A DNA stretch of 64,000 nucleotides from Ardenticatenales bacterium. Lineage in GTDB: Bacteria > Chloroflexota > Anaerolineae > Epilineales > Epilineaceae. The notes beneath the pieces were generated by a model that was not told where the DNA came from, made no database searches, and was given only the letters and a program-made list of their open reading frames with translations. Every line of letters begins with the position of its first letter. Position 1 is the stretch's first letter. Below, piece after piece: positions 17,950 through 26,648 of this stretch. Location of the stretch: positions 1 to 64,000 of the forward strand of contig JADYYS010000019.1 of NCBI GenBank assembly GCA_020853525.1. The letters run 5' to 3'. Both the position numbers and the translations under genes were made by a program.

Positions 17950-18009
17950 CAGTGTCCGTCCACGCAGTGCCCGTGCCCGCAGTGCCCGTCCACCGCAGTG
18001 CCCGTCTAC
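17950..18009. repeat. Four tandem 15-16 bp repeats
   Basis: Four imperfect copies of CAGTGCCCGTCCACG (15, 15, 16 and 14 bp before the stop codon) fill most of the 76-bp gap between the threonine-synthase-like gene and the kinase gene downstream. It is the only intergenic gap of that size inside this operon. Confidence 0.75.
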
Positions 18010-19278
18010 TCAGCGCTCGTCGCCGCGCGCCATGACGACGGCGGCCGTGTCGTTGCCCACCGCGTCTATCGCGGTGACGCCGTTGTGCGTCACCGCGGCG
18101 CCGGCCCCGTCCGCCAGCAGGTACTCGTACTTCAGGCCGTTGCCCGTGAAGAACAACAGTACGCGCTCGTCGGGTTTGATCCAGCCGCGCGCCGCGAGCT
18201 CGGCCGCCGCGACGACAGTCGCCGCCGACTCGGGGGCCGTGAAGATCCCCTCTGCGTGGCCGATCCGCGGCAGCCACTCCAGGATCGCGTCGTCCTCGAC
18301 CGCGATCGCGCAGCCACCGCTGGCCCGCACTGCGTCCAGGATCAGAAAGTCGCCGATCGCCGACGGCACGCGCAGGCCGGGCGCCACCGTCGCCGCGCCG
18401 ACCCACGGCGCGGCATGGTCGGCGCCGGCCTCCCAGGCGCGGACGATCGGGGCGCAGCCGGCGCTCTGGACGCTGACCATCCGCGGCCGCCGGCCGTCGA
18501 TCCAGCCGAGCGCCTCCATCTCGTCGAACGCCTTCCACATCCCGATCAGCCCGGTGCCGCCGCCCGTCGGATAGACGATCACGTCCGGCAGCGTCCAGCC
18601 GAGCTGCTCCGCCAGCTCGTAGCCCATCGTCTTCTTGCCTTCGACGCGGTACGGCTCGGCCAACGTCGAGCAGTCGAACCAGCGACCCTCGGCCACCCCG
18701 GCCTTCACGTGGGCCGCGCAGTCCGTGATCAGGCCGTCGATCAGCGTCACGTCGGCGCCGAGCATCCGGGTCTCGAGCGCGATGAGCGGCGGGACGTCGC
18801 GCGGGACGTAGACGTGGGCCGCCAATCCGGCCCGCGCGGCGTACGCCGCCAGCGCCGCGCCCGCATTGCCGGCGCTCGGCAACGCGACCGCCTTCGCCCC
18901 GAGCTCGCCGGCCCGCGAAACGGCCATCACGAGGCCGCGCGCCTTGAACGACCCCGTCGGGTTCAGCCCTTCATCCTTGACGAGCAAGTTCGGCAGGCCG
19001 ATGGCTGCGCCGAGGCGGGGCGTGGCGAGGAGCGGCGTCCAGCCCTCGCCGAGCGTCAGCCGCCAGGCGGCGTCGATCACGGGCAGCAGCTCGGCGTACC
19101 GCCAGAGCGACCCGACGCGGTCCGCCAGCGCAGCACGCGGCAATGCATCGCGGGCCGCCGCGAGATCGTAGCGCGCGAGGAGGGGCGAGCGGCACGCGGG
19201 GCACAGGTTCAGCAGCGCGTCGACCGGGTAGGTCGCGGCGCAGCGGGCGCACGCCAAGTGGGTGAGGTGGCTACGCAC
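18010..19278 (-). CDS. Threonine-synthase-like PLP enzyme
   Basis: 422 residues, fold-type II PLP enzyme. A zinc-ribbon-like N-terminus (Cys10, Cys13, Cys26, Cys29) precedes the catalytic domain; the Schiff-base lysine is Lys112 in PTGSFKARG, with SAGNAGAALAAYAARAG and the glycine loop YPTGGGTGLIG following. This is the ThrC pattern (O-phosphohomoserine to threonine), but two such genes in one signalling operon make a housekeeping role uncertain. The GTG start at 19278 overlaps the end of the receiver gene by 8 bp. Cys and Lys positions are identical to those of the fused paralogue encoded upstream in the operon, so the two arose by duplication. Confidence 0.8.
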   Translation of the reverse strand: MRSHLTHLACARCAATYPVDALLNLCPACRSPLLARYDLAAARDALPRAALADRVGSLWRYAELLPVIDAAWRLTLGEGWTPLLATPRLGAAIGLPNLLVKDEGLNPTGSFKARGLVMAVSRAGELGAKAVALPSAGNAGAALAAYAARAGLAAHVYVPRDVPPLIALETRMLGADVTLIDGLITDCAAHVKAGVAEGRWFDCSTLAEPYRVEGKKTMGYELAEQLGWTLPDVIVYPTGGGTGLIGMWKAFDEMEALGWIDGRRPRMVSVQSAGCAPIVRAWEAGADHAAPWVGAATVAPGLRVPSAIGDFLILDAVRASGGCAIAVEDDAILEWLPRIGHAEGIFTAPESAATVVAAAELAARGWIKPDERVLLFFTGNGLKYEYLLADGAGAAVTHNGVTAIDAVGNDTAAVVMARGDER

Positions 19279-19660
19279 CGATCGCCTGCCCCGCCGGCCA
19301 GTGCGCCTCGACCAGGTGCAGCAGTTCGGCCACCTTGATCGGCTTGGCCAGATAGTCGTCGCACCCGGCCGCCAGGAACAACTCGCGGTCGCCGCGCATC
19401 GCCGAGGCGCTGATGGCGATGACCTTGATTCCGGCCAGGTCGGCGTCGGCGCGGATCTGGCGGACGACCTCGAGGCCGTCGATGTCGGGCAGGCCGATGT
19501 CGAGCAGCACGAGCGGCGGCCGCAACTGCCGCACGAGCGCAAGGCCGCTCAGGCCGTCCTCGGCCTCGACGACGGCGAATCCGGACGACTCGAGGATCTT
19601 TCGCACCAGGCGGCGATTGTGGTAGTTGTCCTCGATGGAGACGACGGTCTTGTCGCTCAC
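19271..19660 (-). CDS. Single-domain response regulator receiver (CheY-like)
   Basis: 129 residues, one REC domain and nothing else. Acidic residues in SIEDN, phospho-acceptor Asp in LLDIGLPDIDG, Ser in ISASAM and Lys in LAKPIK are all in place, so phosphorylation is expected. GTG start with GGAG upstream. It lies 10 bp after the PLP-REC-REC gene and overlaps the next PLP gene by 8 bp, so all three are likely made together. With no DNA-binding domain, its output must be protein-protein contact or phosphate relay. Confidence 0.9.
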   Translation of the reverse strand: MSDKTVVSIEDNYHNRRLVRKILESSGFAVVEAEDGLSGLALVRQLRPPLVLLDIGLPDIDGLEVVRQIRADADLAGIKVIAISASAMRGDRELFLAAGCDDYLAKPIKVAELLHLVEAHWPAGQAIGA

Positions 19661-19670
19661 GTTCGGCTCC

Positions 19671-21803
19671 TCATGGCAGCAGGATCGTCTCGACGTGGGC
19701 CAGCAGGCTGCTGCGGTCGAGCGTCTCTTTCGTCCAGATTGCGTCCGCGCGCGCCGAAAGCCGGGCGCGCGTACGCGGGTCCACCTGCCGTGAGCTGACG
19801 ATGACGAGCGGCACGTCGGCCATCGGCCCCGTGTCGGCGATCTCGGCGACGACGTCCTCGCCGTCGGCGTCCGGCAGCGAGAGGTCCATGATGATCAGGT
19901 CGGGCCGGGCGCGCGCGAGGGCAAGCCGGGCCGCAGCGGCGGTGGGCGCGACCGTCACGGTGAAGCGACCGCTGGACTCGAACAGCCGACGCAGCAACCG
20001 GGCATCCAGCTCGAAGCCGTCGATGACGAGGATGCTCGGCCGCCGGCCGTCGCCGAACGCGGCCGCGTCGCCGCGCGCGTCGCCCGGTCCGTCCCACGCC
20101 CGCCCGTTCGGTGGTCCGCCGTTCGACGGTGCCGCGCCGATTCCGTTCACTGCCTCCGCCACGCTGCCCGCGCGTCCCACCGTCGCCACGACGTGCTCGA
20201 CAAGCTCGGCGGCGCTGAAGCTCCCCTTCTGCCAAATGGACGCCGACCGCGCCTCGAGCCAGCGGCGTTCCTCGACCTCGAGCGTCTTGGCCGAAACGAC
20301 GATCACCGGCACGCCGGCCGTCCGCCCGTCGCTCTTCAGCGCCTCGAGGATGGCGGTGCCGTCCATCCCGGGCATCATGAGGTCGAGCAGAACGACGTCG
20401 GCCCGTCGCTGGCGGACGAGGTCAAGGCCGTCCGGGCCGTTGTGGGCTTCGAGGACGCGGTAGTTCCGGTAGCGTTGGAGCAGTCGGCGGATCAGCCGGC
20501 TGTGGTCGGGGTTGTCGTCGATGACGACGACGGTCGTCACCTGCTCGTCCAGCCCTTCCAGCGCCGCGCCGAGACCCTCGCTGCCGCCGGATCGCTCGCG
20601 CGTACGCCCGAGATCCAGCGTGAAGGTGTAGCGGTCCTCCAGCGCGTGCTTCTCGGCGCTGAACGTGTGGCCCGAGCAGTTCACGACGACGGTGGCGTCG
20701 GGGGCGATGGAGTTGCGCTGGCGGAGCGCCTCCAGTCCGGCGAACGCCACGCTGGCGGCCGGCTCGACCGAGAAGCCCTCGGCGCGGGCCACCCGGCGCA
20801 TCGCGCGGAAGGCGTCGCCATCGCTGACGGCGACCATCGCGCCGCCGTGGCGGTCGATCGCGCTCTTGAGCATCGTGTACGCCGGGCCGGGGTCGCCGGT
20901 GGCCAGCACGGTGATGAGCGTATCGGGTTGGACGGGCGTGGCATGAACCTCGCCGCGCTCCCAGGCGCGGACCATGGGCGAGCAGCCCTCGCTCTGGATG
21001 AGGCCGAGCCGCGGGATCCGGTCGATCAGGCCGGCGGCGAACAGCTCGCCGAAGCCCTTGTGCACGCCAAGCGGTCCGATGCCGCCCGACACCGCCTGCA
21101 CGTACCAGTCCGGGGCCCGCCAGCCGAGCTGCTCGACGATCTCGTAGGCGACGGTCTTCATCGCCTCCTTGCCCGGGATCATCTTGGCGCCGCGGTCGAA
21201 CGGGAAGCCGCGCCGGGCCGCGAAGTCGGCCGCCACGGACTTGGCCTGATCGTACGTGCCGGTGATCTTCACGACCTCGGCGCCGTACAGCGCCAGCTCG
21301 CGCATCTTCTCGGCCGGCACGCTGCTCGTCAGGAACACCCACAAACGGATGCCGGCCCGCGCGCAGAACGCGGCGTAGGCCGCCGCGGCATTGCCGGTGG
21401 AGGCGATGACGAGCTCGCGCGTGCCGCGGGCGGCCAGTGCCGTCACGGCGGCGGCCGCCTGGCGGTCCTTGAAGCTGCCGGTCGGCTGCTGGCGCTCGTC
21501 CTTGATCCAGAGATCGCCGTACCCGAGCTCGCGCGCCAGGCCGGCGGAACGCGTCAGCGGCGTCCAGCCCTCGCCCATCGACAGCGGCCGGACGTCGTCG
21601 CCGAACGGCAGCAGCTCGGTGTAGCGCCACATCGAGCTGACGCGGGAACGGACGAGCGCCGGCCAGTTCGGCGGCAGGCGGCGCAGGTCGTAGCCGGCAT
21701 CGAGCCAGGCGCTGCCGCACGACGGGCAGGCCTCGGCGTACGCATCGGCGGGGGTGCGGTGGCCGCACTCCAGGCAGGTGACCGCGTTGAAGAGCGTGGT
21801 CAC
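19671..21803 (-). CDS. Threonine-synthase-like PLP enzyme fused to two receiver domains
   Basis: 710 residues. Residues 1-410 are a threonine-synthase-like PLP enzyme: Cys10/13/26/29 ribbon, Lys112 in PTGSFKDRQ, ASTGNAAAAYAAF, and the glycine loop SGGIGPLGVHKGF. Residues about 435-555 are a complete REC domain (VIDDN, LLDLMMPGMDG, Lys in WQKGSF). A Gly/Pro/Asn-rich linker leads to a second REC (about 590-708) whose acidic pocket is reduced (VIDGF in place of DD) though the acceptor Asp in IMDLSLPDADG remains. The GTG start overlaps the kinase stop by four bases (GTGA). The fusion suggests that phosphorylation directly modulates a PLP enzyme; I know of no characterised example. Confidence 0.85.
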   Translation of the reverse strand: MTTLFNAVTCLECGHRTPADAYAEACPSCGSAWLDAGYDLRRLPPNWPALVRSRVSSMWRYTELLPFGDDVRPLSMGEGWTPLTRSAGLARELGYGDLWIKDERQQPTGSFKDRQAAAAVTALAARGTRELVIASTGNAAAAYAAFCARAGIRLWVFLTSSVPAEKMRELALYGAEVVKITGTYDQAKSVAADFAARRGFPFDRGAKMIPGKEAMKTVAYEIVEQLGWRAPDWYVQAVSGGIGPLGVHKGFGELFAAGLIDRIPRLGLIQSEGCSPMVRAWERGEVHATPVQPDTLITVLATGDPGPAYTMLKSAIDRHGGAMVAVSDGDAFRAMRRVARAEGFSVEPAASVAFAGLEALRQRNSIAPDATVVVNCSGHTFSAEKHALEDRYTFTLDLGRTRERSGGSEGLGAALEGLDEQVTTVVVIDDNPDHSRLIRRLLQRYRNYRVLEAHNGPDGLDLVRQRRADVVLLDLMMPGMDGTAILEALKSDGRTAGVPVIVVSAKTLEVEERRWLEARSASIWQKGSFSAAELVEHVVATVGRAGSVAEAVNGIGAAPSNGGPPNGRAWDGPGDARGDAAAFGDGRRPSILVIDGFELDARLLRRLFESSGRFTVTVAPTAAAARLALARARPDLIIMDLSLPDADGEDVVAEIADTGPMADVPLVIVSSRQVDPRTRARLSARADAIWTKETLDRSSLLAHVETILLP

Positions 21804-24268
21804 GCGGCGGCCGTCCCGTTGGCGTAGGCCGTCGGAGCGCCGAGCGTCGGTGCGGCGGATCGCGCCGCGGGAAGGCGGACCGTGAACACGGTGCCGACGC
21901 CGGGTCGGCTCTTCACCTCGATCGCGCCGTTGTGCAGCTCGACGAGGAACAGGGTGATCGCCAGCCCGAGCCCGGCGCCGCGCGCGCGGCGGGTGAACGG
22001 GCTGTCGGCGTGGCGGAAGGGCCGGAAGATGGCGGCGACATCGGACTCGCTGATCCCCGGACCGGTGTCCTCGATCTCGAGGCAGACCTCGTCGCCCTCG
22101 CCGTAGCACCGCAACCAGACATGACCGGCCGGTGTGAACTTCACGGCGTTGCCGACGAGGTTGTTCAGGATCTGGCCGAGCCGGACGCGGTCGCCCTGGA
22201 TGGGCGGAACGTCCGGCGCGGCGACGACGTGCATGTCGATCGGGCGGCCGACGAGCAGGCCGGCGTTTGTGACCCGCGCCCGTTCGAGAAGCTCGGCGGC
22301 GCCGACGGGTTCGGGCTCGAGTCGCATCTGGCCGGCCTCGATGCGCGCGAGGTCGAGCAGGTCGTTGATCAGGTGCAGCAGCTGCTGACCGTTGTCGTGG
22401 ATCGCCTCGATGTCCTCGCGCGCCGCCGGGTCGACGTCCGTGCCGAGACCCATCAGGATCAGCTCCGCGTAGCCGATGATGGAGTTCAGCGGGGTGCGCA
22501 GCTCGTGGCTCATGTTCGCCAGGAACTCGCTCTTCAGGCGGTCGACCTCGCGCAGCCGCTCGGCCGTGGTCTGCACCTCCTGGAACAGCCGTGCGTTCTG
22601 GATCGCGACGGCGATCTGGCCGGAGAGGGCGAGCAGGGCGTCGATGTCGGCCTGTGCGAAGCGGCCGACGGCGCGGTCCTGCAGGTCGAGCACGCCGACG
22701 AGCTCGCCGCGGGCGACGAGCGGCAGCGCGACCTCGGAGCGGGTGTCCGGCAGGAGCGCGTTCGGCAGGAACGCCGGCTCGCTGTACACGTCGTCCACCT
22801 TCACGACCGTGCGGGCCGTCGCGGCGCGGGCCACCAGGCTGCGCGGGGCGGTGAGCGGGATCGCGAAGCGACTCTCCACGAGCCGTGCGCCGACGTCGCC
22901 GCTGCCGGCGCGGACGACGAGCTGGCCACTGGTGGGGCCACTGGTGGGGCCACCAGTGGGGCCACTGCCGGGTTCGACGAGGAAGAGGTGGACGTAGTAG
23001 AGGTCGAACCGGTCGCGCAGGAGCTGGATGATCTCCGAGAGCAGGGCCGCCGGGTCGAGGATCGTCGAGAGGAGCTCGGCGGTCTCGGCCGATGTGCGCA
23101 GCAGGCTGGTGTAGCGGGCGCGCTCGTGCTCGGCCTCCGCCAACTCATGGTACGTGCGGGCCAGCTCGACGTTCCTCAGGCGGTAGATCTCGGCCTCGCG
23201 CTGCGCCTCCTTGACCTCGTAGCGCACGCGCAGGTTCTGGACGTTGCGCTCTGCGCCCTCGCTGAAGACTTCCCGCTCCAGCGTGTGCGCCTGCTCGAAG
23301 TGCTCGAGCGCCCGCGCCGTGTCGCCGGCGCGCTTGTAAGCCTCCGCGAGCGCGCGGTGGGCCTCGAGCTCGCGCGGACGGAAGCTGATCTCCTGGAGGG
23401 CCTTGACCGCATCGCGCAACAGGCCGATGCCCTCGCCCAGACGGTCGTCGTCGGCCGCCACGAGCTTGCCGAGGCTGAGGCGCACGAGGCCCTGCCACTG
23501 CCGCATCTCGAGCTCGTCCACGATCTCGAGGCTGGTGCGCAGGTACCGCTCGGCGCCGTCCGCATCGCCCTGCTTGGCGCAGACCGTGCCGAGGTTCTCC
23601 AGGCACATCGCCTCGCCCAGCCGGTCGCCGAGGCGGCGGCGAATGCCGAGGCTCTCCTCGTGACAGGCGCGCGCCCGGTCGAGGCTGCCGACCATCTCGC
23701 TCATCGCGCCGAGGTTCATCAGCGTGGCGGCGGCGCCGGCCTCGTCGTCGATCGCGCGCCGCAGCTCGAGGGCGCGCTCGGTGTGCTCGAGGCCGCTCGG
23801 CAGGTCGCCCAGCTCGGCGTACACCTGGCCGATGTTGCCGAGCGCGACGGCCTCACCGCGCTGATCACCGAGCTCGGTGGCGATGGCGAGGCCGTCGAGG
23901 AAGAGCTCGAGGGCCTTAGGGAAGTCGCCGAGCGTGCCGTAGGCGCTGCCGAGGATGTTCACGACGCTGCCCTCGCCGCGCCGATCCTGGAGCGTGCGGT
24001 AGAGCTCGCGCACCGCGGGCAGCTCGGAGAGCGCCTGCTCGTGCTCGCTCTTGATCACGTGGCAGGCGCACAGCGTCCGCCGCGCGTCGGCGATGCCCTT
24101 GTCGTACCCGAGCCCGTCCGCGTAGGCCAACGCCTCCTCGGCGAGGGCGGTGGATTCCTGCACGTCGGCCTGCAGGCGTTCCCACGCCCGTGCGTTGAGC
24201 ACGTCGATCGTGGCGCGTGGATCCACCTGCCGGCCGTCGGTGGTGGCGGCGCCGAGGGTATCGACCAT
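21800..24268 (-). CDS. TPR-GAF sensor histidine kinase
   Basis: 822 residues from the ATG at 24268 (AGGGG seven bases upstream). Cytoplasmic: TPR repeats (about 25-350), a coiled-coil-like helix (about 355-400), GAF (about 415-575), HisKA with His588 in SHELRTPLNS and an ATPase domain (N box LNNLVGNAVKF, G1 DTGPGI, G2 GAGLGLAI). The GAF domain contains a repeat-generated insert GPTGGPTSGPTSG from a 12-bp tandem repeat. It lacks the PAS domain of its paralogue. First gene of the operon; a good sigma70-like promoter lies 85-115 bp upstream. Confidence 0.85.
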   Translation of the reverse strand: MVDTLGAATTDGRQVDPRATIDVLNARAWERLQADVQESTALAEEALAYADGLGYDKGIADARRTLCACHVIKSEHEQALSELPAVRELYRTLQDRRGEGSVVNILGSAYGTLGDFPKALELFLDGLAIATELGDQRGEAVALGNIGQVYAELGDLPSGLEHTERALELRRAIDDEAGAAATLMNLGAMSEMVGSLDRARACHEESLGIRRRLGDRLGEAMCLENLGTVCAKQGDADGAERYLRTSLEIVDELEMRQWQGLVRLSLGKLVAADDDRLGEGIGLLRDAVKALQEISFRPRELEAHRALAEAYKRAGDTARALEHFEQAHTLEREVFSEGAERNVQNLRVRYEVKEAQREAEIYRLRNVELARTYHELAEAEHERARYTSLLRTSAETAELLSTILDPAALLSEIIQLLRDRFDLYYVHLFLVEPGSGPTGGPTSGPTSGQLVVRAGSGDVGARLVESRFAIPLTAPRSLVARAATARTVVKVDDVYSEPAFLPNALLPDTRSEVALPLVARGELVGVLDLQDRAVGRFAQADIDALLALSGQIAVAIQNARLFQEVQTTAERLREVDRLKSEFLANMSHELRTPLNSIIGYAELILMGLGTDVDPAAREDIEAIHDNGQQLLHLINDLLDLARIEAGQMRLEPEPVGAAELLERARVTNAGLLVGRPIDMHVVAAPDVPPIQGDRVRLGQILNNLVGNAVKFTPAGHVWLRCYGEGDEVCLEIEDTGPGISESDVAAIFRPFRHADSPFTRRARGAGLGLAITLFLVELHNGAIEVKSRPGVGTVFTVRLPAARSAAPTLGAPTAYANGTAAA

Positions 24269-24352
24269 CCGTTGCCCCTGTCGTTCGCCCCGCCCGACGC
24301 ATGGGAACAAGGGGGAGCGTCGCGTGCGCAGTGTTGAGGGGTGGGGGCCGCA

Positions 24353-24382
24353 AGGATACCCGCATTGGGCGGCGCCCGTCAA
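24353..24382 (-). promoter_or_regulatory. Candidate promoter of the kinase/PLP operon
   Basis: On the minus strand TTGACG (24382-24377) and TATCCT (24358-24353) are separated by 18 bp, near-consensus for a sigma70-type promoter, and would give a leader of about 80 nt before the kinase start. The rest of the ~300-bp divergent region to the TerC gene shows nothing further. Confidence 0.5.
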
Positions 24383-24570
24383 TAGGCGGTCAGTCGTTTT
24401 TCCGTCGGTTCGCGTCGCCGAATCGGAGCTGCGACGCCCGCCCTAGCGCCACATTGACGGGACGCGGTGCGTCGATACCATCAGCGGCGCCGCGCCGACG
24501 GTGCGCCCGACCGGGCGCCGTGCGCCATCCGCGCGCCCATCCGGGCGCTGTGTCGACCGCGAGGTGATCG

Positions 24571-25341
24571 GTGGCCGATCTGTTCACGACCGCCAACATG
24601 GTGTCGTTCCTCACGCTGACCGTGCTCGAGATCGTGCTCGGCATCGACAACGTGATCTTCATCGCCATCCTCACGGGCGCGCTGCCGCGCGAACGGCAGG
24701 GGCTGGCGCGGCGCCTGGGCATCAGCCTGGCGGTCCTGTCGCGCATCCTCCTCCTGTTCTCGATCTCGTGGGTGATGCGCTTGAACGATCCGCTCATCAC
24801 CGGCCTGCCCGGCGCGGACCACGGGCTCTCGGGCCACGACCTGATCCTGCTCTTCGGCGGACTGTTCCTGATCGCCAAGAGCACGGCCGAGATCCACAAG
24901 AAGCTCGAGGCGGAAGACGTGCACAAGGTCGGGCGCGTCAGCACGATGGCCGGCGTGATCGTCCAGATCCTGCTCATCGACGTGATCTTCTCGCTGGACT
25001 CCGTCATCACGGCGGTCGGGCTCGCCGACGACCTGCGGGTCATGGTCGCCGCCGTCGTCGTCGCCGCCGTCGTCATGCTCGTCTTCGCCGGCTCGATCGC
25101 GTCCTTCGTCGAGCGGCACCCGACGATGAAGGTTCTCGCGCTGGCGTTCCTCATCCTGATCGGCACGATGCTCGTCATCGAGGGCTGGAACCCGGAGACC
25201 GCGCACGCGCTCGGCCTCAAGCAGTACGCCTACTTCGCGATGGCGTTCTCGTTCGTGGTGGAGCTGGTCAACCTGCGGGTGCGGCGTTCGGGCGAGCCGG
25301 TGCACCTGCACAACACGCCGGATTCGGACGCGGTGGGCTGA
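24571..25341 (+). CDS. TerC-family membrane protein
   Basis: 256 residues, about seven membrane helices. The paired acidic motifs of the TerC family are present: EIVLGIDNVIFIAIL in helix 1 and LLIDVIFSLDSVITAVG mid-protein. Family members act in metal-ion homeostasis, with Mn2+ export shown for several. GTG start with GAGG upstream. A second, differently built TerC protein lies 380 bp downstream behind a Mn2+ riboswitch, which supports a manganese role by context. Confidence 0.85.
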   Translation: MADLFTTANMVSFLTLTVLEIVLGIDNVIFIAILTGALPRERQGLARRLGISLAVLSRILLLFSISWVMRLNDPLITGLPGADHGLSGHDLILLFGGLFLIAKSTAEIHKKLEAEDVHKVGRVSTMAGVIVQILLIDVIFSLDSVITAVGLADDLRVMVAAVVVAAVVMLVFAGSIASFVERHPTMKVLALAFLILIGTMLVIEGWNPETAHALGLKQYAYFAMAFSFVVELVNLRVRRSGEPVHLHNTPDSDAVG

Positions 25342-25510
25342 GCGTCGGGCGGCGGGTGCGCCCCATCGTCAGCCGATCGCATTACTGCAGATCGCGGCGC
25401 TGGCCGGAGCGGGTGACGAAGGATGGTCCGGTGCCGCGACTTGCAGGGCGAACGCACGTTCGACAGCCGGCGATCGTCCTGCGCAGGCTTGACCGGCGCC
25501 GCGGACATCG

Positions 25511-25690
25511 CTACCGTCCTCGGCAACTCTTCGGGGAGTAGCCACCAGCCGGCGCAAGTCGGCCGTGGGACGGACGGTCGTCAGTACGGAGCCAACGCTC
25601 CCGGCCGTTCGGCGTGTGCGCCGCGGGACGGCGACATGGCAGGCGAGACCGAGACGCAACCCTAACGGGTCGTCCGGCCTCGCCTTTTCG
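25511..25690 (+). promoter_or_regulatory. yybP-ykoY (Mn2+) riboswitch with expression platform
   Basis: The aptamer signatures are present in order: GGGGAGTAGC (25533-25542), CGTCAGTACGG in the distal arm, and GGCGAGACC (25642-25650). P1 can form between CGTC-c-TCGG (25515-25523) and CCGAGACG (25649-25656). AGGCGAG (25641-25647) can alternatively pair with CTCGCCT (25679-25685), which is followed by TTTCG, so Mn2+ binding could compete with a terminator-like hairpin. The element precedes a TerC/Alx gene, its commonest partner. Identified by eye; covariance scoring has not been run. Confidence 0.8.
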
Positions 25691-25721
25691 TTGCCGCGCG
25701 ACCGCCCTCCCGGAGTGAGAA

Positions 25722-26648
25722 ATGGCCGACAACATCTGGTTCTGGGTCGTCTTCAACGCGTTCGTCCTGCTGCTGCTGGCGCTCGATCTCGGCGTCTTTC
25801 ACCGCGCGGCGCACGAGGTGTCCACGCGCGAGGCCGCAGCGTGGAGCGCGTTCTGGATCTCGCTGGCGCTCGCCTTCAACGGCGTGCTGTACGTCTGGCA
25901 GGGCTCGGAGATCGCCCTGCAGTTCCTGACCGGCTACCTGATCGAGAAGTCCCTGTCGATCGACAACATCTTCGTGTTCGTCCTCATCTTCGGCGCGCTC
26001 GGCGTGCCGAAGATGTACCAGCACCGGGTGCTCTTCTGGGGCATCGTCAGCGCGCTCGTGCTGCGCGGGGCGATGATCGGGCTCGGCGCCGTGCTCATTC
26101 AGCGGTTCCACTGGCTGCTGTACGTCTTCGGCGCGTTCCTCATCGGCACCGGCATCAAGATGGCGTTCCAGAAGGCACGCACGCTCGATCCGGAGATGAG
26201 CCTCGTCGTTCGGCTGGCGCGCAGGGTCGTGCCGGTCAGCACCGCCTACGACGGCCAGCGCTTCCTCACCCGGCTGAACGGCCGGCGCGCCGTGACGCCG
26301 CTGTTCCTCGCCCTGCTCCTCGTCGAGGTGACCGACCTCATCTTCGCCGTCGACTCGATCCCGGCGATCTTCGCGGTCACGACCGACCCGTTCCTCGTCT
26401 ACACGTCGAACGTGATGGCGATCCTCGGCCTGCGCTCGCTCTACTTCCTGCTGGCCGGCGTCGTCGACCGCTTCCACCTGCTCAAGCTCGGCCTGGCGCT
26501 CGTGCTCGTGTTCGTCGGCGCCAAGATGGTGGCGGCGGACGTCTTCAAGGTCCCGACTGCGATCTCGCTCGGTGTGATCGCCGTCCTCATCGGCGGCAGC
26601 GTGGCGGCGTCGCTGGCGTTCCCGAAGCGCGAGCCGACACCCGCCTAG
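25722..26648 (+). CDS. TerC/Alx-family manganese exporter
   Basis: 308 residues with about nine membrane helices. Conserved acidic motifs EKSLSIDNIFVFVLIF and VTDLIFAVDSIPAIFAV, plus the SNVMAILGLRSLYFLL stretch, place it in the Alx/TerC branch, whose characterised members export Mn2+. GGAG lies before the ATG. The yybP-ykoY riboswitch upstream should raise expression when Mn2+ is high. The gene end overlaps the convergent phosphodiesterase gene by 4 bp. Confidence 0.9.
   Translation: MADNIWFWVVFNAFVLLLLALDLGVFHRAAHEVSTREAAAWSAFWISLALAFNGVLYVWQGSEIALQFLTGYLIEKSLSIDNIFVFVLIFGALGVPKMYQHRVLFWGIVSALVLRGAMIGLGAVLIQRFHWLLYVFGAFLIGTGIKMAFQKARTLDPEMSLVVRLARRVVPVSTAYDGQRFLTRLNGRRAVTPLFLALLLVEVTDLIFAVDSIPAIFAVTTDPFLVYTSNVMAILGLRSLYFLLAGVVDRFHLLKLGLALVLVFVGAKMVAADVFKVPTAISLGVIAVLIGGSVAASLAFPKREPTPA

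Noticed and set aside
17950-18009. CRISPR or iteron origin
   Set aside because: Units are only 15-16 bp, adjacent, without unique spacers or nearby replication genes.
18010-19542. Receiver domain fused to the second PLP enzyme
   Set aside because: The long frame upstream of the PLP enzyme is antiparallel-frame noise; the receiver is a separate gene in another frame with its own stop at 19271.
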